From Gammaproteobacteria bacterium (GTDB lineage Bacteria > Pseudomonadota > Gammaproteobacteria > SZUA-229): a stretch of DNA of 64,000 nucleotides. Of the stretch, positions 48,246 through 59,352 are shown in pieces. The notes beneath the pieces are model-generated. The model had not been told where the DNA came from and made no database searches. It saw only the letters and a list, made by a program, of their open reading frames with translations. The translations under genes and the position numbers were made by a program. The DNA is taken from contig JAOUKV010000006.1 of the NCBI GenBank assembly GCA_029882355.1, positions 1 to 64,000 on the forward strand, read 5' to 3'. Numbering within the stretch: the stretch's first letter is position 1; each line of letters starts with the position of its first letter.

Positions 48246-49319
48246 ATGAGTAAAAAAATTGCAATTTTGCCGGGTGACGGTATTGGAGTTGAGATCGTTG
48301 CTGAGGCAGTAAAAGTGCTGGAGCATCTTAAAAGCGAAGGTCTTGATCTGGAGTTGACCGAAGCGCCCGTTGGCGGTGCCGGTTATGACGCCGCGGGTAA
48401 ACCATTACCGGATGAAACTTTAGCGCTGGTTAAAGATGCCGATTCAATTTTATTAGGTGCTGTCGGTGGCCCTCAGTACGAAGCTCTGCCGAGAGAGTTG
48501 CGCCCTGAGCGTGGCCTGTTAGGTTTGCGTTCTGAGCTGGGTTTATTCGCCAATTTACGACCTGCGATTTTGTACCCGCAGCTAGCTGATGCGTCTTCGC
48601 TAAAACCAGAAGTGGTTGCTGGTCTGGATATCATGATCGTGCGCGAACTCACCGGTGGCATTTATTTTGGTGAGCCTCGTGGTATTCGTACCAAAGAAAA
48701 CGGCGAACGCGAAGGTTATAACACGCTGGTTTATAGTGAGTCGGAAGTGGATCGCATATCGCGCGTAGCTTTTGATATTGCCATGAAGCGCGGCAAAAAA
48801 TTGTGTTCCGTCGATAAAGCCAACGTACTCGAAGTTTCTGAATTGTGGCGTGAAACGGTAGTGAAAGTTGGTGAAGAATATAATGATGTTGAACTGAGTC
48901 ACATGTACGTTGATAACGCGGCCATGCAATTGGTGAAATGGCCAAAACAGTTTGACGTTATGGTGACCAAGAATATGTTCGGTGATATTTTATCTGACGC
49001 CGCCGCTATGCTGACTGGTTCGATTGGCATGTTGCCGTCGGCCTCACTGGATGCAAATAGTAAAGGTATGTATGAACCCATTCACGGTTCCGCACCTGAC
49101 ATCGCCGGTAAAGGCGTAGCCAATCCATTAGCCACTATTTTATCTGTCGCCATGATGTTGCGTTACAGTCTTGATCAGCCTGCACTGGCAGACAAGATTG
49201 ATGCTGCCGTTGGTCGTGTGCTTGATAAAGGTTTGCGCACACCGGATATTATGGCCGCAGGCTGTAAACAAATCGGTACCGTTGAGATGGGTGATGCCGT
49301 TATGGCGGAACTGGCTTAA
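48246..49319 (+). CDS. leuB: 3-isopropylmalate dehydrogenase
   Basis: 357 residues. LeuB oxidatively decarboxylates 3-isopropylmalate with NAD. Family signatures are [36 protein letters not shown] and [20 protein letters not shown]. It is separated from the lipoprotein gene by 85 bases. asd follows after 46 bases, as in Pseudomonas-type genomes. Confidence 0.96.
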   Translation: MSKKIAILPGDGIGVEIVAEAVKVLEHLKSEGLDLELTEAPVGGAGYDAAGKPLPDETLALVKDADSILLGAVGGPQYEALPRELRPERGLLGLRSELGLFANLRPAILYPQLADASSLKPEVVAGLDIMIVRELTGGIYFGEPRGIRTKENGEREGYNTLVYSESEVDRISRVAFDIAMKRGKKLCSVDKANVLEVSELWRETVVKVGEEYNDVELSHMYVDNAAMQLVKWPKQFDVMVTKNMFGDILSDAAAMLTGSIGMLPSASLDANSKGMYEPIHGSAPDIAGKGVANPLATILSVAMMLRYSLDQPALADKIDAAVGRVLDKGLRTPDIMAAGCKQIGTVEMGDAVMAELA

Positions 49320-49365
49320 TCAGAAAAGCTATTTAATTTAATTTTAGAACCTGGAAAAAAAGACA

Positions 49366-50388
49366 ATGAGTAAAACTTATGATGTGGCAGTAGTGGGTGC
49401 TACCGGTGCGGTTGGCGAAGCGATGTTATCCATTCTGGCTGAACGTAATTTTCCTGTCGGCGAAGTTCATGCATTAGCTAGCAGTCGCTCGGCGGGTAAG
49501 CGCGTTGAATTTGGTGACAAGTTACTGGTGGTTAGAGATCTGGCTGAGTTTGATTTTTCCAAGGTTCAAATTGGTTTGTTTTCTGCAGGCGCTTCCATCT
49601 CTAAAGAATATGCACCAAAAGCTGCCGCTGCAGGTTGCGTGGTTATCGATAACACTTCCGAGTTTCGTTATGACGACGAAATCCCATTGGTAGTGCCAGA
49701 AGTAAATCCGCACGCGATTGCTAATCATAAAAAACACGGCATCATCGCTAATCCAAACTGTTCAACCATTCAGATGCTGGTTGCCTTGAAACCAATTTAT
49801 GATGCCGTAGGTATCAGCCGTATTAATGTAGCCACTTATCAGGCGGTTTCCGGCACCGGTAAAGAAGCGATTGAAGAGCTGGCGGGTCAGACTGCGAGTT
49901 TATTGAACGCAAAGCCAATGAAGTGTGACGTCTATCCAAAACAGATCGCCTTTAATGTCCTGCCGCAAATTGATGTCTTCCTTGAAAACGGCTACACCAA
50001 AGAAGAGATGAAAATGGTCTGGGAAACTCGCAAGATTTTTGAAGATGAATCTATCATGGTTAATCCGACTGCGGTTCGTGTGCCTGTATTTTTTGGCCAT
50101 TCAGAAGCGGTGCATATCGAGACTAAAGAAAAAATTTCTGCTGAAAAAGTCCGTGAATTGCTCATGGCTGCTGATGGCGTGGTTGTGATGGATGAGCATG
50201 TCGATGGTGGTTATCCGACGGCAGTGACCGAAGGTGCAAACAATGATCCTGTCTATGTCGGTCGAATTCGTGAGGATATCTCACATGAAAAAGGTATCGA
50301 TATGTGGGTGGTGGCAGATAACGTCAGAAAAGGTGCTGCATTAAATAGCGTACAAATTGCCGAAATTTTGATAAAACAATATTTATAA
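49366..50388 (+). CDS. asd: Aspartate-semialdehyde dehydrogenase
   Basis: 340 residues. Asd reduces aspartyl phosphate to the semialdehyde for lysine, threonine, methionine and diaminopimelate. The N-terminal VVGATGAVGEAML dinucleotide motif and the active-site Cys132 in ANPNCSTIQM are present; the QAVSGTGKEAIEEL segment is typical of the shorter branch of the family. A strong inverted repeat lies between asd and fimV. Confidence 0.96.
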   Translation: MSKTYDVAVVGATGAVGEAMLSILAERNFPVGEVHALASSRSAGKRVEFGDKLLVVRDLAEFDFSKVQIGLFSAGASISKEYAPKAAAAGCVVIDNTSEFRYDDEIPLVVPEVNPHAIANHKKHGIIANPNCSTIQMLVALKPIYDAVGISRINVATYQAVSGTGKEAIEELAGQTASLLNAKPMKCDVYPKQIAFNVLPQIDVFLENGYTKEEMKMVWETRKIFEDESIMVNPTAVRVPVFFGHSEAVHIETKEKISAEKVRELLMAADGVVVMDEHVDGGYPTAVTEGANNDPVYVGRIREDISHEKGIDMWVVADNVRKGAALNSVQIAEILIKQYL

Positions 50389-50461
50389 CCTATAGTTACA
50401 CCTATATAGTTAATGTACCTTCTTAAGGTGCGTTGATAAGATAACAAGAAAAAGGTTGTAA

Positions 50462-50502
50462 CACAGGAATTGATCAGGGACTAAATATGATCAATTCCTG
50501 TG
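50462..50502. promoter_or_regulatory. Perfect 15-bp inverted repeat between asd and fimV
   Basis: CACAGGAATTGATCA and its exact complement flank an 11-base loop. The right arm ends 28 bases before the fimV GTG, and no T run follows. It could be a factor-independent stop that lacks a U tract, an RNA structure in the fimV leader, or a dimeric regulator site. Confidence 0.6.
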
Positions 50503-50530
50503 ATAAATGACCAAATAAAGGGGAAATACA

Positions 50531-53485
50531 GTGCGTAAATTGATCTTTGCCTTGGCGCTCGGGGCGATATTAATTCCAAACCATGGATTTACATTGGGTT
50601 TGGGTGAAATTGAAGTCAATTCGTCATTAAATCAAAAGCTTGTAGCTCGTATTGATCTATTGTCAGCGGCGCCAGAGGACGCTGAATCACTGATAGTCAA
50701 GCTGGCATCACGAGAAGAATTTGTTCGTGCTGGCCTGGATCGCCCCGTTGTGCTTGGTTCACTGAAATTTAAAACTTCAGTGGAAGATGATCATGTCTAT
50801 ATTAATGTATTGTCACCAAAACCTATTCGCGAACCTTTTCTGAACTTTTTGGTAGAAGTTGATTGGCCTAAGGGACATTTGATTCGTGAGTACACTATTT
50901 TGCTTGATCCTCCTGTCTTTGCGGGTTCACGCCAGAAATCGGCACCTGTCTCAGGCCGTCCTGCTATGCGTGAATCTACAGGTAGTGCGCCAGTAAGCGT
51001 TCAGTCACCGGTCTCTGATGATTTTCGTCCTGCTGCACAGTCACCTGGTTCTGTTGAGCCTGTAGCTGTCGCCACAGAAGCATTTGCTTCAGAGCCTGTT
51101 CAGCAACAGACTACTTATGCTGCTCCTGGTTATTCTGCTCCATCGTATTCAGCCCCATCGGGTCATCGTATTCAAGCAGGTGATACCGCCTGGAGTATTG
51201 CTAACCGCACGAAACCAGCTTCTGTTTCTACGCAGCAAATGTTGATTGCAATGTTGCGTACCAATCCTGAAGTATTTATCGATGGCAATGTGAATGGTCT
51301 TAAAAAAGGCTATATTTTGCGGGCACCTGATAATGCGACTATCAACGCGATTAATCATGAAGAAGCCATGGCTGCAGTCAGTCAGCAGAATGCTTTGTGG
51401 CGTGAATATCAGCAATCATTGTCCAGTGAGCAGCCTGCTTCAGCCATTGATGAAAATTTCACCGAGTCAGAATATAGCTCTGCTATAAATATGAATGATG
51501 ACTCACGTTTGTCTATCGTGAGTGCGGGTAGTGGTAGTTCTGCTTCTGGAGAAACGAAAGATCCTTCAGAAATGACGGCCGGTGAGTTGCGCGAACAGCT
51601 GGCATTATCACGTGAACGAGTAGAAACAGAGCGTGTAGAAAAGGAAACACTGGAACAGCAAATGGGTTCTTTATCGACTCAAGTCGATAAGATGAAAGGG
51701 CTGATGACTATTGAAGATGATGCCATGGCTGAAATGCAGTCAGTAGGCGATTCATCTGATGAAGCAGCACTGGCTCTCGATGAGGCCAGTGAAAAAATTG
51801 TGGTTGAAGATGTAGTTGCTGAAGAAGAGGTTGTTGAACCGACTGGCAGCGCTGAAGAGCAAGCCATTGATGCATTGGATGCTTTGATAGGTGGTTCAGA
51901 TGATGAAAAAGATTCAGCTGCTGAAGAATTATTTGTTGATGAAACTGATGCTGCTGCGGCCGTAGATGCAGGTCTGGCAACCGAGCAGGAAGTGTTGGAT
52001 GAAATGGCTCCAGCTTCAGCTATACCTGTACCTCAGGAAGACAGTCTTGTTGATACGTTACTAAACAATAGGATGATCCTTGCTATCTTACTGTTGGTTG
52101 TATTGGTTGTTGGCGCTATTGTCTATCTGATTAAACGTCGTCGTGAGAATAATACATCTAGTGATACTGACTCATCAGGTGTCGATATCTTTAGTATTGA
52201 TGAAGAGGCTGCATTAGAAGATGTTGCCGATATGGTTGATGATGAATCGATTGATAACCTGGTGAGCGATGCAGAAGTTGAAGCTTCAATGGCTGAGGCC
52301 GAGGCTGAAGAAGAAGAGTTTGATGCGGAAGCAACTATGATTCTGCCGTCAGGAACTGGCACTGTCGTTGCACCTGCCGCTAGTTTGCAAGCTGAGGTAG
52401 AAGAAGAGGAGCAGGATGATGTATTGGCTGAAGCTGATGTTTATCTGGCTTATGGTATTTATCAGCAGGCAGAAGAGTTGCTGGAAAATGCGATTAAGGA
52501 AAACCCGGATAAAGATTCATACCGGGTCAAACTAGCAGAAACCTATTTTGCAGGTAAGAATGCGGATGCCCTGGCTAAGTTAGGTGTTGAAATGAAACAA
52601 AGGGTGGGCAATTCAGAGTCGGTTGCCTGGACTAAAGTCGCTACCCTGGGTAAAGAGCTTTGCCCAGATGAAGAGGTATTCCAGCAAGCAGATTCGGATG
52701 CGACATTAGATGTGAATGACTTAATGCCGAAGTCACCTGAGCCCATGGATTTTGATCTAGGCGAAGACGATGGTGTCGCTGAACTCGATATGGATTTCGA
52801 CACTCCACTTGAAGAGCCAGCAGATGATGGTGGATTTGAATTACCATCTATGGATCTTGATATGGATGAAACAGCGGTTATTTCTCCCGCAGATTCAGCT
52901 GAGTCTTTGGATGAGCTTGAGTTTGACTTGAGTGAAACTGACGCCATAGAAGAAACACCGTTAGAAGAAACAGCATTAGAAGAAGAGTTCTCGCTGGATA
53001 TAGAAGCTTCTGAACTTGATCTCGGAACTAGCGCTGCTGATGAAAGCCTTGATGCCGGTTTGGATATGGACCTGGATATGGACATGGACATGGGTCTTGA
53101 TATGTCAGCGGACGTTGAGAGTGTAGATGACGCCGAAAGTAGTATGGATTTTGACCTTGATATGTCGGTCGACGATGCTGAGGGAGAAATCGATCTTACT
53201 GACGAAGTTTCTGACTTCGATATGTCGCTAGATGATGCTGAGGGAGAAATCGATTTTACTGAGGAAGCTTCTGACCTGGGTTTGTCAATGGATGATGATC
53301 TTGGTGGTATGGATCTATCTGAGCCTCTAGATGCTGAGGAGGTTAATACCAAGCTTGATTTAGCTAAGGCGTATCTCGATATGGGGGATCATGAAGGTGC
53401 TCGTGATATCCTTGATGAAGTAGTAGCTGGCGGTAATGCTGAGCAGAAGAAAGAAGCTCAGGAGTTAATGGCTCAAGTGAATTAA
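50531..53485 (+). CDS. fimV: FimV-family polar hub protein
   Basis: 984 residues, GTG start with GGGGAAA upstream. FimV binds peptidoglycan and organises the cell pole for type IV pili and chemosensory signalling. Domains: signal peptide; conserved N-terminal FimV domain (LGEIEVNSSLNQKLVARIDL); LysM (about 212-265, IQAGDTAWSIANRT); a coiled coil near 355-390; one membrane helix (about 515-535); a long, very acidic cytoplasmic region containing a TPR-like segment; Asp/Met-rich near-repeats (DMSLDDAEGEIDFTEEASD); and the FimV C-terminal motif (LDLAKAYLDMGDHEGARDIL). The gene is followed by a terminator, then truA, the usual neighbour. Confidence 0.92.
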   Translation: MRKLIFALALGAILIPNHGFTLGLGEIEVNSSLNQKLVARIDLLSAAPEDAESLIVKLASREEFVRAGLDRPVVLGSLKFKTSVEDDHVYINVLSPKPIREPFLNFLVEVDWPKGHLIREYTILLDPPVFAGSRQKSAPVSGRPAMRESTGSAPVSVQSPVSDDFRPAAQSPGSVEPVAVATEAFASEPVQQQTTYAAPGYSAPSYSAPSGHRIQAGDTAWSIANRTKPASVSTQQMLIAMLRTNPEVFIDGNVNGLKKGYILRAPDNATINAINHEEAMAAVSQQNALWREYQQSLSSEQPASAIDENFTESEYSSAINMNDDSRLSIVSAGSGSSASGETKDPSEMTAGELREQLALSRERVETERVEKETLEQQMGSLSTQVDKMKGLMTIEDDAMAEMQSVGDSSDEAALALDEASEKIVVEDVVAEEEVVEPTGSAEEQAIDALDALIGGSDDEKDSAAEELFVDETDAAAAVDAGLATEQEVLDEMAPASAIPVPQEDSLVDTLLNNRMILAILLLVVLVVGAIVYLIKRRRENNTSSDTDSSGVDIFSIDEEAALEDVADMVDDESIDNLVSDAEVEASMAEAEAEEEEFDAEATMILPSGTGTVVAPAASLQAEVEEEEQDDVLAEADVYLAYGIYQQAEELLENAIKENPDKDSYRVKLAETYFAGKNADALAKLGVEMKQRVGNSESVAWTKVATLGKELCPDEEVFQQADSDATLDVNDLMPKSPEPMDFDLGEDDGVAELDMDFDTPLEEPADDGGFELPSMDLDMDETAVISPADSAESLDELEFDLSETDAIEETPLEETALEEEFSLDIEASELDLGTSAADESLDAGLDMDLDMDMDMGLDMSADVESVDDAESSMDFDLDMSVDDAEGEIDLTDEVSDFDMSLDDAEGEIDFTEEASDLGLSMDDDLGGMDLSEPLDAEEVNTKLDLAKAYLDMGDHEGARDILDEVVAGGNAEQKKEAQELMAQVN

Positions 53486-53548
53486 TCTGTTGATTAAACG
53501 GGATTAAATTAAACCTTCGAAGAAACGAAGCAATCGTTTAAAATATTG

Positions 53549-53577
53549 AAACGGCGTCTTTTAGATGCCGTTTTTTT
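53549..53577 (+). terminator. Intrinsic terminator after fimV
   Basis: AAACGGCGTC pairs with GATGCCGTTT (one G-U pair) around a five-base loop and runs into seven T residues. It lies between the fimV stop and truA. Confidence 0.85.
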
Positions 53578-53591
53578 ATTGGGTATACAAC

Positions 53592-54386
53592 ATGACCACA
53601 TCACGCATCGCAATCGGTATTGAATACAATGGCAGCCATTTTAATGGCTGGCAGATACAGTCTCAGGATGCCCGTACCGTACAGGAGCAGGTGCAAAAAG
53701 CGCTGGCTAAAATAGCGATTCATCCCATCAGTTTGATCTGTGCGGGTCGAACCGATACTGGCGTGCATGCAACAGCACAGGTGGCGCATTTTGATACTAC
53801 GGTAGAGCGTGAGCTGAAAGCCTGGGTGATGGGCGGCAATATTCATCTGCCGGATGATGTCAGTATTATCTGGGCGAAGAAGGTTGATGAGGATTTTAGT
53901 GCGCGTTTTAGTGCGACCAGGCGCAGCTACCGATATGTGATTTTAAATCGCAGGGCGAGAACCGCGATTCACAGCAAACAGGTGACCTGGATTTACGATG
54001 ATCTGGATGTTGAAGCCATGCATGAGGCCGCGCAGGCCATGCTGGGTAAGCAGGATTTTTCATCATTCCGTTCCTCGAAATGTCAGGCCAGCAATGCGAT
54101 TAGAAGCATGCATTCGATTAACATCTTTCGTGATGGCGATTACATATTTCTGGATATTTGTGCGAATGCGTTTCTGCATCATATGGTGCGAAATATCGTA
54201 GGCTCGTTGTTGATGATCGGCCGAGGAGAGCGGCCGCTGACCTGGATGGCGGATTTACTGGAAGTTAAAGATCGAACTCAGGCCGGACCGACAGCGCAGG
54301 CCGCAGGATTGTACCTGGTTGCTGTAGAATACCCTGAACAATATGGCCTGCCATCAACAGGCTTTTTACCAAGATTTAGCGACTGA
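53592..54386 (+). CDS. truA: tRNA pseudouridine(38-40) synthase
   Basis: 264 residues from the ATG at 53592 (MTTSRIAIGIEYNGSHFNGW); an upstream in-frame ATG lies inside the fimV terminator and is unlikely. TruA isomerises uridines 38-40 in the anticodon arm. The catalytic Asp is in CAGRTDTGVHA, and ANAFLHHMVRNIVGSL is a second family motif. trpF follows after 20 bases. Confidence 0.95.
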   Translation: MTTSRIAIGIEYNGSHFNGWQIQSQDARTVQEQVQKALAKIAIHPISLICAGRTDTGVHATAQVAHFDTTVERELKAWVMGGNIHLPDDVSIIWAKKVDEDFSARFSATRRSYRYVILNRRARTAIHSKQVTWIYDDLDVEAMHEAAQAMLGKQDFSSFRSSKCQASNAIRSMHSINIFRDGDYIFLDICANAFLHHMVRNIVGSLLMIGRGERPLTWMADLLEVKDRTQAGPTAQAAGLYLVAVEYPEQYGLPSTGFLPRFSD

Positions 54387-54406
54387 CGGGATGTTGGAGT
54401 ACAAGT

Positions 54407-55042
54407 ATGTCTTATACGCGTGTTAAAATATGCGGGATTACCAGAGTAGAGGATGCCTTGCACGCCGCCGCTGAAGGTGTAGATGCCATCGGTCTGGTTT
54501 TTTACGAGAAGAGCCCGCGTTATGTGACAGCGGCTCAGGCTGCAGAAATTTGTAACAAACTGCCCGCTTTTGTTACCTCAGTGGCTCTGTTTAAAGATGC
54601 TGGTGCAGGCACGGTTCGGCAGATATTGACTGAAGTATCCATCGATTTATTACAGTTTCACGGCAGCGAAAGCGCCGAGTTTTGCCGCCAGTTTGGCAAG
54701 CCCTATATCAAGGCGTTGGGCATGGCAGGAGAGTCTTCTGTACCAAAACAAGTGGCAGAATTTCACGATGCACGTGGCCTGTTGTTAGATGGTCACGCAC
54801 CGGGTGCTGATGGCGGCACTGGTGAAAGCTTTGAATGGGGTATGATACCGGCTGATCTGGAGTATCCATTGATACTGGCAGGTGGTCTTGATGTCGAAAA
54901 TGTACTCGGTGCTATCCGCGCCGTACAGCCCTATGCGGTTGATGTTAGCAGCGGCGTGGAAAGTGAAAAAGGTATTAAGAATGCCGCGTTAGTGACGGCA
55001 TTTATGAAAAATGTAAGACAGGCAAATAATGAGCAAAGTTAA
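54407..55042 (+). CDS. trpF: Phosphoribosylanthranilate isomerase
   Basis: 211 residues. TrpF performs the Amadori rearrangement of PRA in tryptophan synthesis. The TIM-barrel signatures [43 protein letters not shown] and AGGLDVENV are present, with catalytic Cys in KICG and Asp in LLDGHAPG. It overlaps trpB by 14 bases, implying coupled translation. Confidence 0.95.
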   Translation: MSYTRVKICGITRVEDALHAAAEGVDAIGLVFYEKSPRYVTAAQAAEICNKLPAFVTSVALFKDAGAGTVRQILTEVSIDLLQFHGSESAEFCRQFGKPYIKALGMAGESSVPKQVAEFHDARGLLLDGHAPGADGGTGESFEWGMIPADLEYPLILAGGLDVENVLGAIRAVQPYAVDVSSGVESEKGIKNAALVTAFMKNVRQANNEQS

Positions 55043-56249
55043 AGATAAAATTGATTACTCGAGCATGCCCGATGAACGTGGGCACTTTGGTGTTTATGGC
55101 GGCATTTTTGCTTCCGAGACATTGATGCAGGCACTCGATGAATTGAAAGAGGCCTACCAGAACTCGATTAGCGATAAAGCTTTTCAGGCAGGATTTGATG
55201 CCGATCTGGCACATTATGTTGGTCGTCCCAGCCCTCTATATCATGCAGAACGGTTATCGAAAGAAATCGGTGGCGCGCAAATTTATCTCAAGCGTGAAGA
55301 TTTAAATCACACCGGTGCGCATAAGATAAATAACACCATTGGCCAGGCACTGTTAGCCAAGGCTATGGGTAAGAAACGCGTTATCGCTGAAACCGGTGCT
55401 GGTCAACACGGCGTGGCAACCGCGACTGTGGCCGCGCGTTTTGGCATGGAATGCGTGGTTTACATGGGTGCAGAAGATATTATTCGCCAGGCACCGAATG
55501 TTTATCGCATGAAGTTGCTGGGCGCTAAGGTGGTGCCTGTCACCTCCGGTTCAAAAACATTAAAAGATGCCTTGAACGAAGCCATGCGTGACTGGGTGAC
55601 CAATGTTGATGATACCTTTTATATCATCGGCACCGTCGCTGGCCCGCATCCTTATCCGGCCATGGTGCGCGATTTTCAGGCCATCATCGGTCGTGAAGCG
55701 CGTCAGCAAATGCAGGATCAAACCGGTCGACTGCCCGATGCATTGGTCGCCTGTATAGGTGGTGGTTCCAATGCGATTGGCCTGTTCCATCCTTTCCTCG
55801 CCGATGATTCGGTTGAAATGTACGGCGTTGAAGCCGCCGGTGATGGTCTCGAAACGGGCCGCCATGCTGCGCCTTTATGTGCGGGTAAACCGGGTGTGTT
55901 GCACGGCAATCGTACTTATCTGATGGAAGATAAGGATGGTCAGATTATCGAAACCCATTCTGTTTCAGCTGGTCTGGATTATCCGGGTGTTGGCCCTGAG
56001 CATGCGTGGTTGAAAGACATCGGTCGCGTTAACTACGTTGCTGCCACCGATAAAGAAGCGCTTTCGGCCTTTCATCAATTAACTCGAGTCGAAGGTATTA
56101 TTCCCGCACTGGAATCCAGTCATGCCGTGGCTTATGGTATGAAGCTGGCCGCAGAGATGTCGCCTGATCAAAATATTATTGTTAATTTATCCGGTCGTGG
56201 TGATAAAGATATCAACACCATCGCCAAGATTGAAGGTATCGAATTATGA
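55029..56249 (+). CDS. trpB: Tryptophan synthase beta chain
   Basis: 406 residues. Condenses indole and serine using PLP. The PLP lysine is Lys99 in [13 protein letters not shown]; the catalytic Glu is in AETGAGQHG; and the phosphate loop is GGGSNAIG. It overlaps trpF upstream and trpA downstream (ATGA), so the three are translated together. Confidence 0.97.
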   Translation: MSKVKDKIDYSSMPDERGHFGVYGGIFASETLMQALDELKEAYQNSISDKAFQAGFDADLAHYVGRPSPLYHAERLSKEIGGAQIYLKREDLNHTGAHKINNTIGQALLAKAMGKKRVIAETGAGQHGVATATVAARFGMECVVYMGAEDIIRQAPNVYRMKLLGAKVVPVTSGSKTLKDALNEAMRDWVTNVDDTFYIIGTVAGPHPYPAMVRDFQAIIGREARQQMQDQTGRLPDALVACIGGGSNAIGLFHPFLADDSVEMYGVEAAGDGLETGRHAAPLCAGKPGVLHGNRTYLMEDKDGQIIETHSVSAGLDYPGVGPEHAWLKDIGRVNYVAATDKEALSAFHQLTRVEGIIPALESSHAVAYGMKLAAEMSPDQNIIVNLSGRGDKDINTIAKIEGIEL

Positions 56250-57064
56250 GCCGCTTGAAAGCCTGCTTTGAGCGCCTGAGTGCCGAATCAAAAAAAGCCC
56301 TGATACCTTACGTGATGACTGGTGATCCACATCCCGATGTGACTTTACCGTTAATGCACGCCATGGTTGAGGCGGGGGCTAATATTATTGAGTTAGGTGC
56401 GCCTTTCTCCGATCCTATGGCTGATGGTCCGGTGATTCAGGCGGCGGCAGAGCGTTCTCTTGAGTTCCATACCAGCCTGCACGACGTTTTTGCAATCGCC
56501 AAACAATTTCGTGAAAAGGATGATCAAACGCCTATCGTTATGATGGGGTATCTGAATCCCATCGAAGTCATGGGTTATCAGTCTTTTGCCAAATTAGCCG
56601 CAGAAAATGGCATTGATGGTGTTATCACCGTCGATATGCCGCCCGAAGAGGCAGAAGATTATATTGTTGCTTTGAAAGAATATCAGATCGATCCGATCTT
56701 CCTGATCGCACCAACCACCACCGAAGAACGCATGCAGAAAATCGCCGCTGTCGCCAGTGGCTTTGTCTATTATGTCTCGCTGAAAGGTGTCACCGGCGCT
56801 GCAACACTGGATGTGGCCGGTGTGGTTGAGCGAGTCAATCTGATTCGTCAATACATGGATCTGCCCATTGGCGTTGGTTTTGGCATTAATAATGCCGAAA
56901 CCGCCGCCAGCGTATCGAGCTGTGCTGATGCGGTGGTGGTTGGTAGTGCGATTGTTAACAGAATGGCAGCACAAAAAGACAAAAAGACTGAACAAACAGC
57001 TATAATCGTGAAAGATGTAACAGATTTGCTAAAATCCATGCGCGAAGCCATGGATGCGAAATAG
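56246..57064 (+). CDS. trpA: Tryptophan synthase alpha chain
   Basis: 272 residues. Cleaves indole-3-glycerol phosphate to indole and channels it to TrpB. The catalytic Glu is in [15 protein letters not shown] and the phosphate site in [10 protein letters not shown] and VVGSAIV. The other trp genes (trpE, G, D, C) are not in the window, consistent with the split trp operons of Pseudomonas-like bacteria. Confidence 0.96.
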   Translation: MSRLKACFERLSAESKKALIPYVMTGDPHPDVTLPLMHAMVEAGANIIELGAPFSDPMADGPVIQAAAERSLEFHTSLHDVFAIAKQFREKDDQTPIVMMGYLNPIEVMGYQSFAKLAAENGIDGVITVDMPPEEAEDYIVALKEYQIDPIFLIAPTTTEERMQKIAAVASGFVYYVSLKGVTGAATLDVAGVVERVNLIRQYMDLPIGVGFGINNAETAASVSSCADAVVVGSAIVNRMAAQKDKKTEQTAIIVKDVTDLLKSMREAMDAK

Positions 57065-57115
57065 AATAACAGTCCGCAAGGGCTTGAATCGGGTGACCAC
57101 GAGAGGACCCAAGAC

Positions 57116-57988
57116 ATGAGCTGGTTTGAAAAATTAATGCCATCAAGCATCCGTACCGATGCGACGAGTAAAGGTGCTGTACCCGAAGGGCTATGGACCA
57201 AGTGCACCGCATGCAGTGCGGTTCTCTATCGTGCTGAGTTAGAGCGTAATCAGGATGTCTGCCCGAAATGTAATCAGCATATGCGAGTTTTTGGACGTCG
57301 CCGTCTTGATCTGTTTCTCGATAAAGAAGCGCGCGAAGAAATTGCCAATAACCTGGTACCGACTGATAAATACAAATTCAAAGATTCCAAGAAATATAAA
57401 GATCGACTTCTTGTTGCCCAGAAAAATACGGGCGAGAAAGATGCGTTGATCGTTATAAAAGGTAAAGTCAAAGGTGTTGATGTGGTGGCCGTTGCTTTTG
57501 ATTTCCGCTTCATGGGTGGATCAATGGGTTCTGTGGTCGGTGAGAAATTTGTTAGAGCCGCTAACGTGGCATTAAAAGAAAATATTCCTCTGGTATGTTT
57601 CTCCGCTTCAGGTGGCGCACGTATGCAGGAAGCTTTGTTTTCGCTGATGCAGATGGCGAAAACCAGTGCGGTTTTAGCCAAGCTGGCTAAAAATAGAATC
57701 CCATATATTTCCGTATTGACCGACCCAACCATGGGTGGTGTATCCGCCAGTTTTGCCATGTTGGGTGATATTCATATTGCCGAGCCTAAAGCACTGATCG
57801 GTTTTGCCGGTCCACGTGTGATTGAACAAACAGTACGTGAGCAATTGCCTGAAGGTTTTCAGCGTAGTGAATTCCTGTTGGAGCACGGCGCGATTGATAT
57901 GATTGTAGATCGTCGTGATCTGCGTGATCGTATTTCAAGTATATGCTTGATGTTATCTAACCGGCCCGCTGTCCAGTCTGCAGGTTAA
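57116..57988 (+). CDS. accD: Acetyl-CoA carboxylase carboxyltransferase subunit beta
   Basis: 290 residues. Together with AccA it transfers the carboxyl group from biotin to acetyl-CoA. A four-cysteine zinc ribbon is near the N terminus ([20 protein letters not shown]), then the crotonase-fold oxyanion motifs [12 protein letters not shown] and [16 protein letters not shown]. It lies in the conserved trpA-accD-folC order. Confidence 0.96.
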   Translation: MSWFEKLMPSSIRTDATSKGAVPEGLWTKCTACSAVLYRAELERNQDVCPKCNQHMRVFGRRRLDLFLDKEAREEIANNLVPTDKYKFKDSKKYKDRLLVAQKNTGEKDALIVIKGKVKGVDVVAVAFDFRFMGGSMGSVVGEKFVRAANVALKENIPLVCFSASGGARMQEALFSLMQMAKTSAVLAKLAKNRIPYISVLTDPTMGGVSASFAMLGDIHIAEPKALIGFAGPRVIEQTVREQLPEGFQRSEFLLEHGAIDMIVDRRDLRDRISSICLMLSNRPAVQSAG

Positions 57989-58026
57989 CTGAAAAGTTCA
58001 GTTCACTCTCATGCGGTGAAATCTTC

Positions 58027-59328
58027 ATGAGATTTAATTCCCTCAATGCCTGGTTAGACTGGCAAGCCACACTCCACCCGGTAGAAATTAATCTTGGTCT
58101 GGAACGTATCGTTGATGTCTTGCAACGTATGGGTCTGGCTAATCAATTTGCATGCCCTTTGATTATGGTCGCCGGTACTAATGGCAAAGGATCGACGGTT
58201 AGTCTGCTGGAATCCATGGCTACAGCCGCAGGTCTCAATGTTGCCTGTTATACCTCGCCACACATCACACACTATAACGAACGCATAAGAATCAACGGCG
58301 AAAATATCGATGATGACAGCCTGTGTCAGTCTTTTCAGCGCATCGATCAAGCCAGAGCTGAAATCGCACTGACTTATTTTGAGTTCGGCACGCTGGCTGC
58401 GATTGATCTATGCATGCGCGCAAAAGCCGACCTGGTCATCATGGAAATAGGCCTGGGTGGCAGACTGGACGCGGTGAACGTGATGGAACCCGATGTTTCC
58501 ATTATTACTTCCATCGCGATTGACCACACTGACTGGTTGGGTGATAACCGTGAAGATATAGCTAGAGAAAAAGCCGGGATTATGCGGGCGGGTAAACCGG
58601 CTATTTGCGGTGAAACTGATGCGCCCGATTCTTTACTCGAAGTGGCAGAACAGAAATCAGCGGAGTTTTTTCAAATTGGACAGCAATACACAATAGAACA
58701 TTCGTCCTGCAATAACTGGTCTTTGCAAAGTCCCTTTGGCGGCATGAAAGACTTGCCATACCCTGTGCTGCAAGGGGATTTCCAGATCGGTAATGCTGCT
58801 ACCGCCATCGTTGCACTACAGGCCCTGGCGGCTAAGCTAACAATCAGTGATGAACATATCAAACAAGGTTTATTGAATGCACAGTTGCATGGTCGTTTTG
58901 AAAAACTGCACGACCAGCCTTTGGTGATCGCTGATGTTGCTCATAATCCACATGCCGTCAGTTCGCTGGTGGCTCAGTTGCGGACGCAGGCTATCAAAGG
59001 TTCGAGCCGAGTAGTGATTGCCATGCTGGCAGATAAACCTGTTGATGAGGTGATTGCATTATTGCTGCCAGTCACCGACTACTGGTATAGCGCGGGCCTG
59101 GAAGCCGAATCACGAGGATTATCCGCACAGGCCATGGCAGATAAAATAAAGCATGCACTAAATAAAAATGAGTCGCTTGCTCAGACCTCTACGGATGTTA
59201 AACTTTGCCCTGAGTTAACAGTCACAGCCGCCATAGCAGCGGCCATGCGCGATGCTGATCCAGAGGATGAAATCATCATACTGGGCTCGTTTTATACGGT
59301 TGCTGCGGCAACACATTATTTCTCCTGA
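58027..59328 (+). CDS. folC: Dihydrofolate synthase/folylpolyglutamate synthase
   Basis: 433 residues. A Mur-ligase-fold enzyme that adds glutamate to dihydropteroate and folates. The P-loop VAGTNGKGSTVSLLE and the folate-binding YTSPHITHYNERIRING region are clear; VADVAHNPHAV is the C-terminal motif. It follows accD by 38 bases and precedes the SPOR gene by 24. Confidence 0.95.
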   Translation: MRFNSLNAWLDWQATLHPVEINLGLERIVDVLQRMGLANQFACPLIMVAGTNGKGSTVSLLESMATAAGLNVACYTSPHITHYNERIRINGENIDDDSLCQSFQRIDQARAEIALTYFEFGTLAAIDLCMRAKADLVIMEIGLGGRLDAVNVMEPDVSIITSIAIDHTDWLGDNREDIAREKAGIMRAGKPAICGETDAPDSLLEVAEQKSAEFFQIGQQYTIEHSSCNNWSLQSPFGGMKDLPYPVLQGDFQIGNAATAIVALQALAAKLTISDEHIKQGLLNAQLHGRFEKLHDQPLVIADVAHNPHAVSSLVAQLRTQAIKGSSRVVIAMLADKPVDEVIALLLPVTDYWYSAGLEAESRGLSAQAMADKIKHALNKNESLAQTSTDVKLCPELTVTAAIAAAMRDADPEDEIIILGSFYTVAAATHYFS

Positions 59329-59352
59329 TCTTATTGGAATAACCACAGAATC

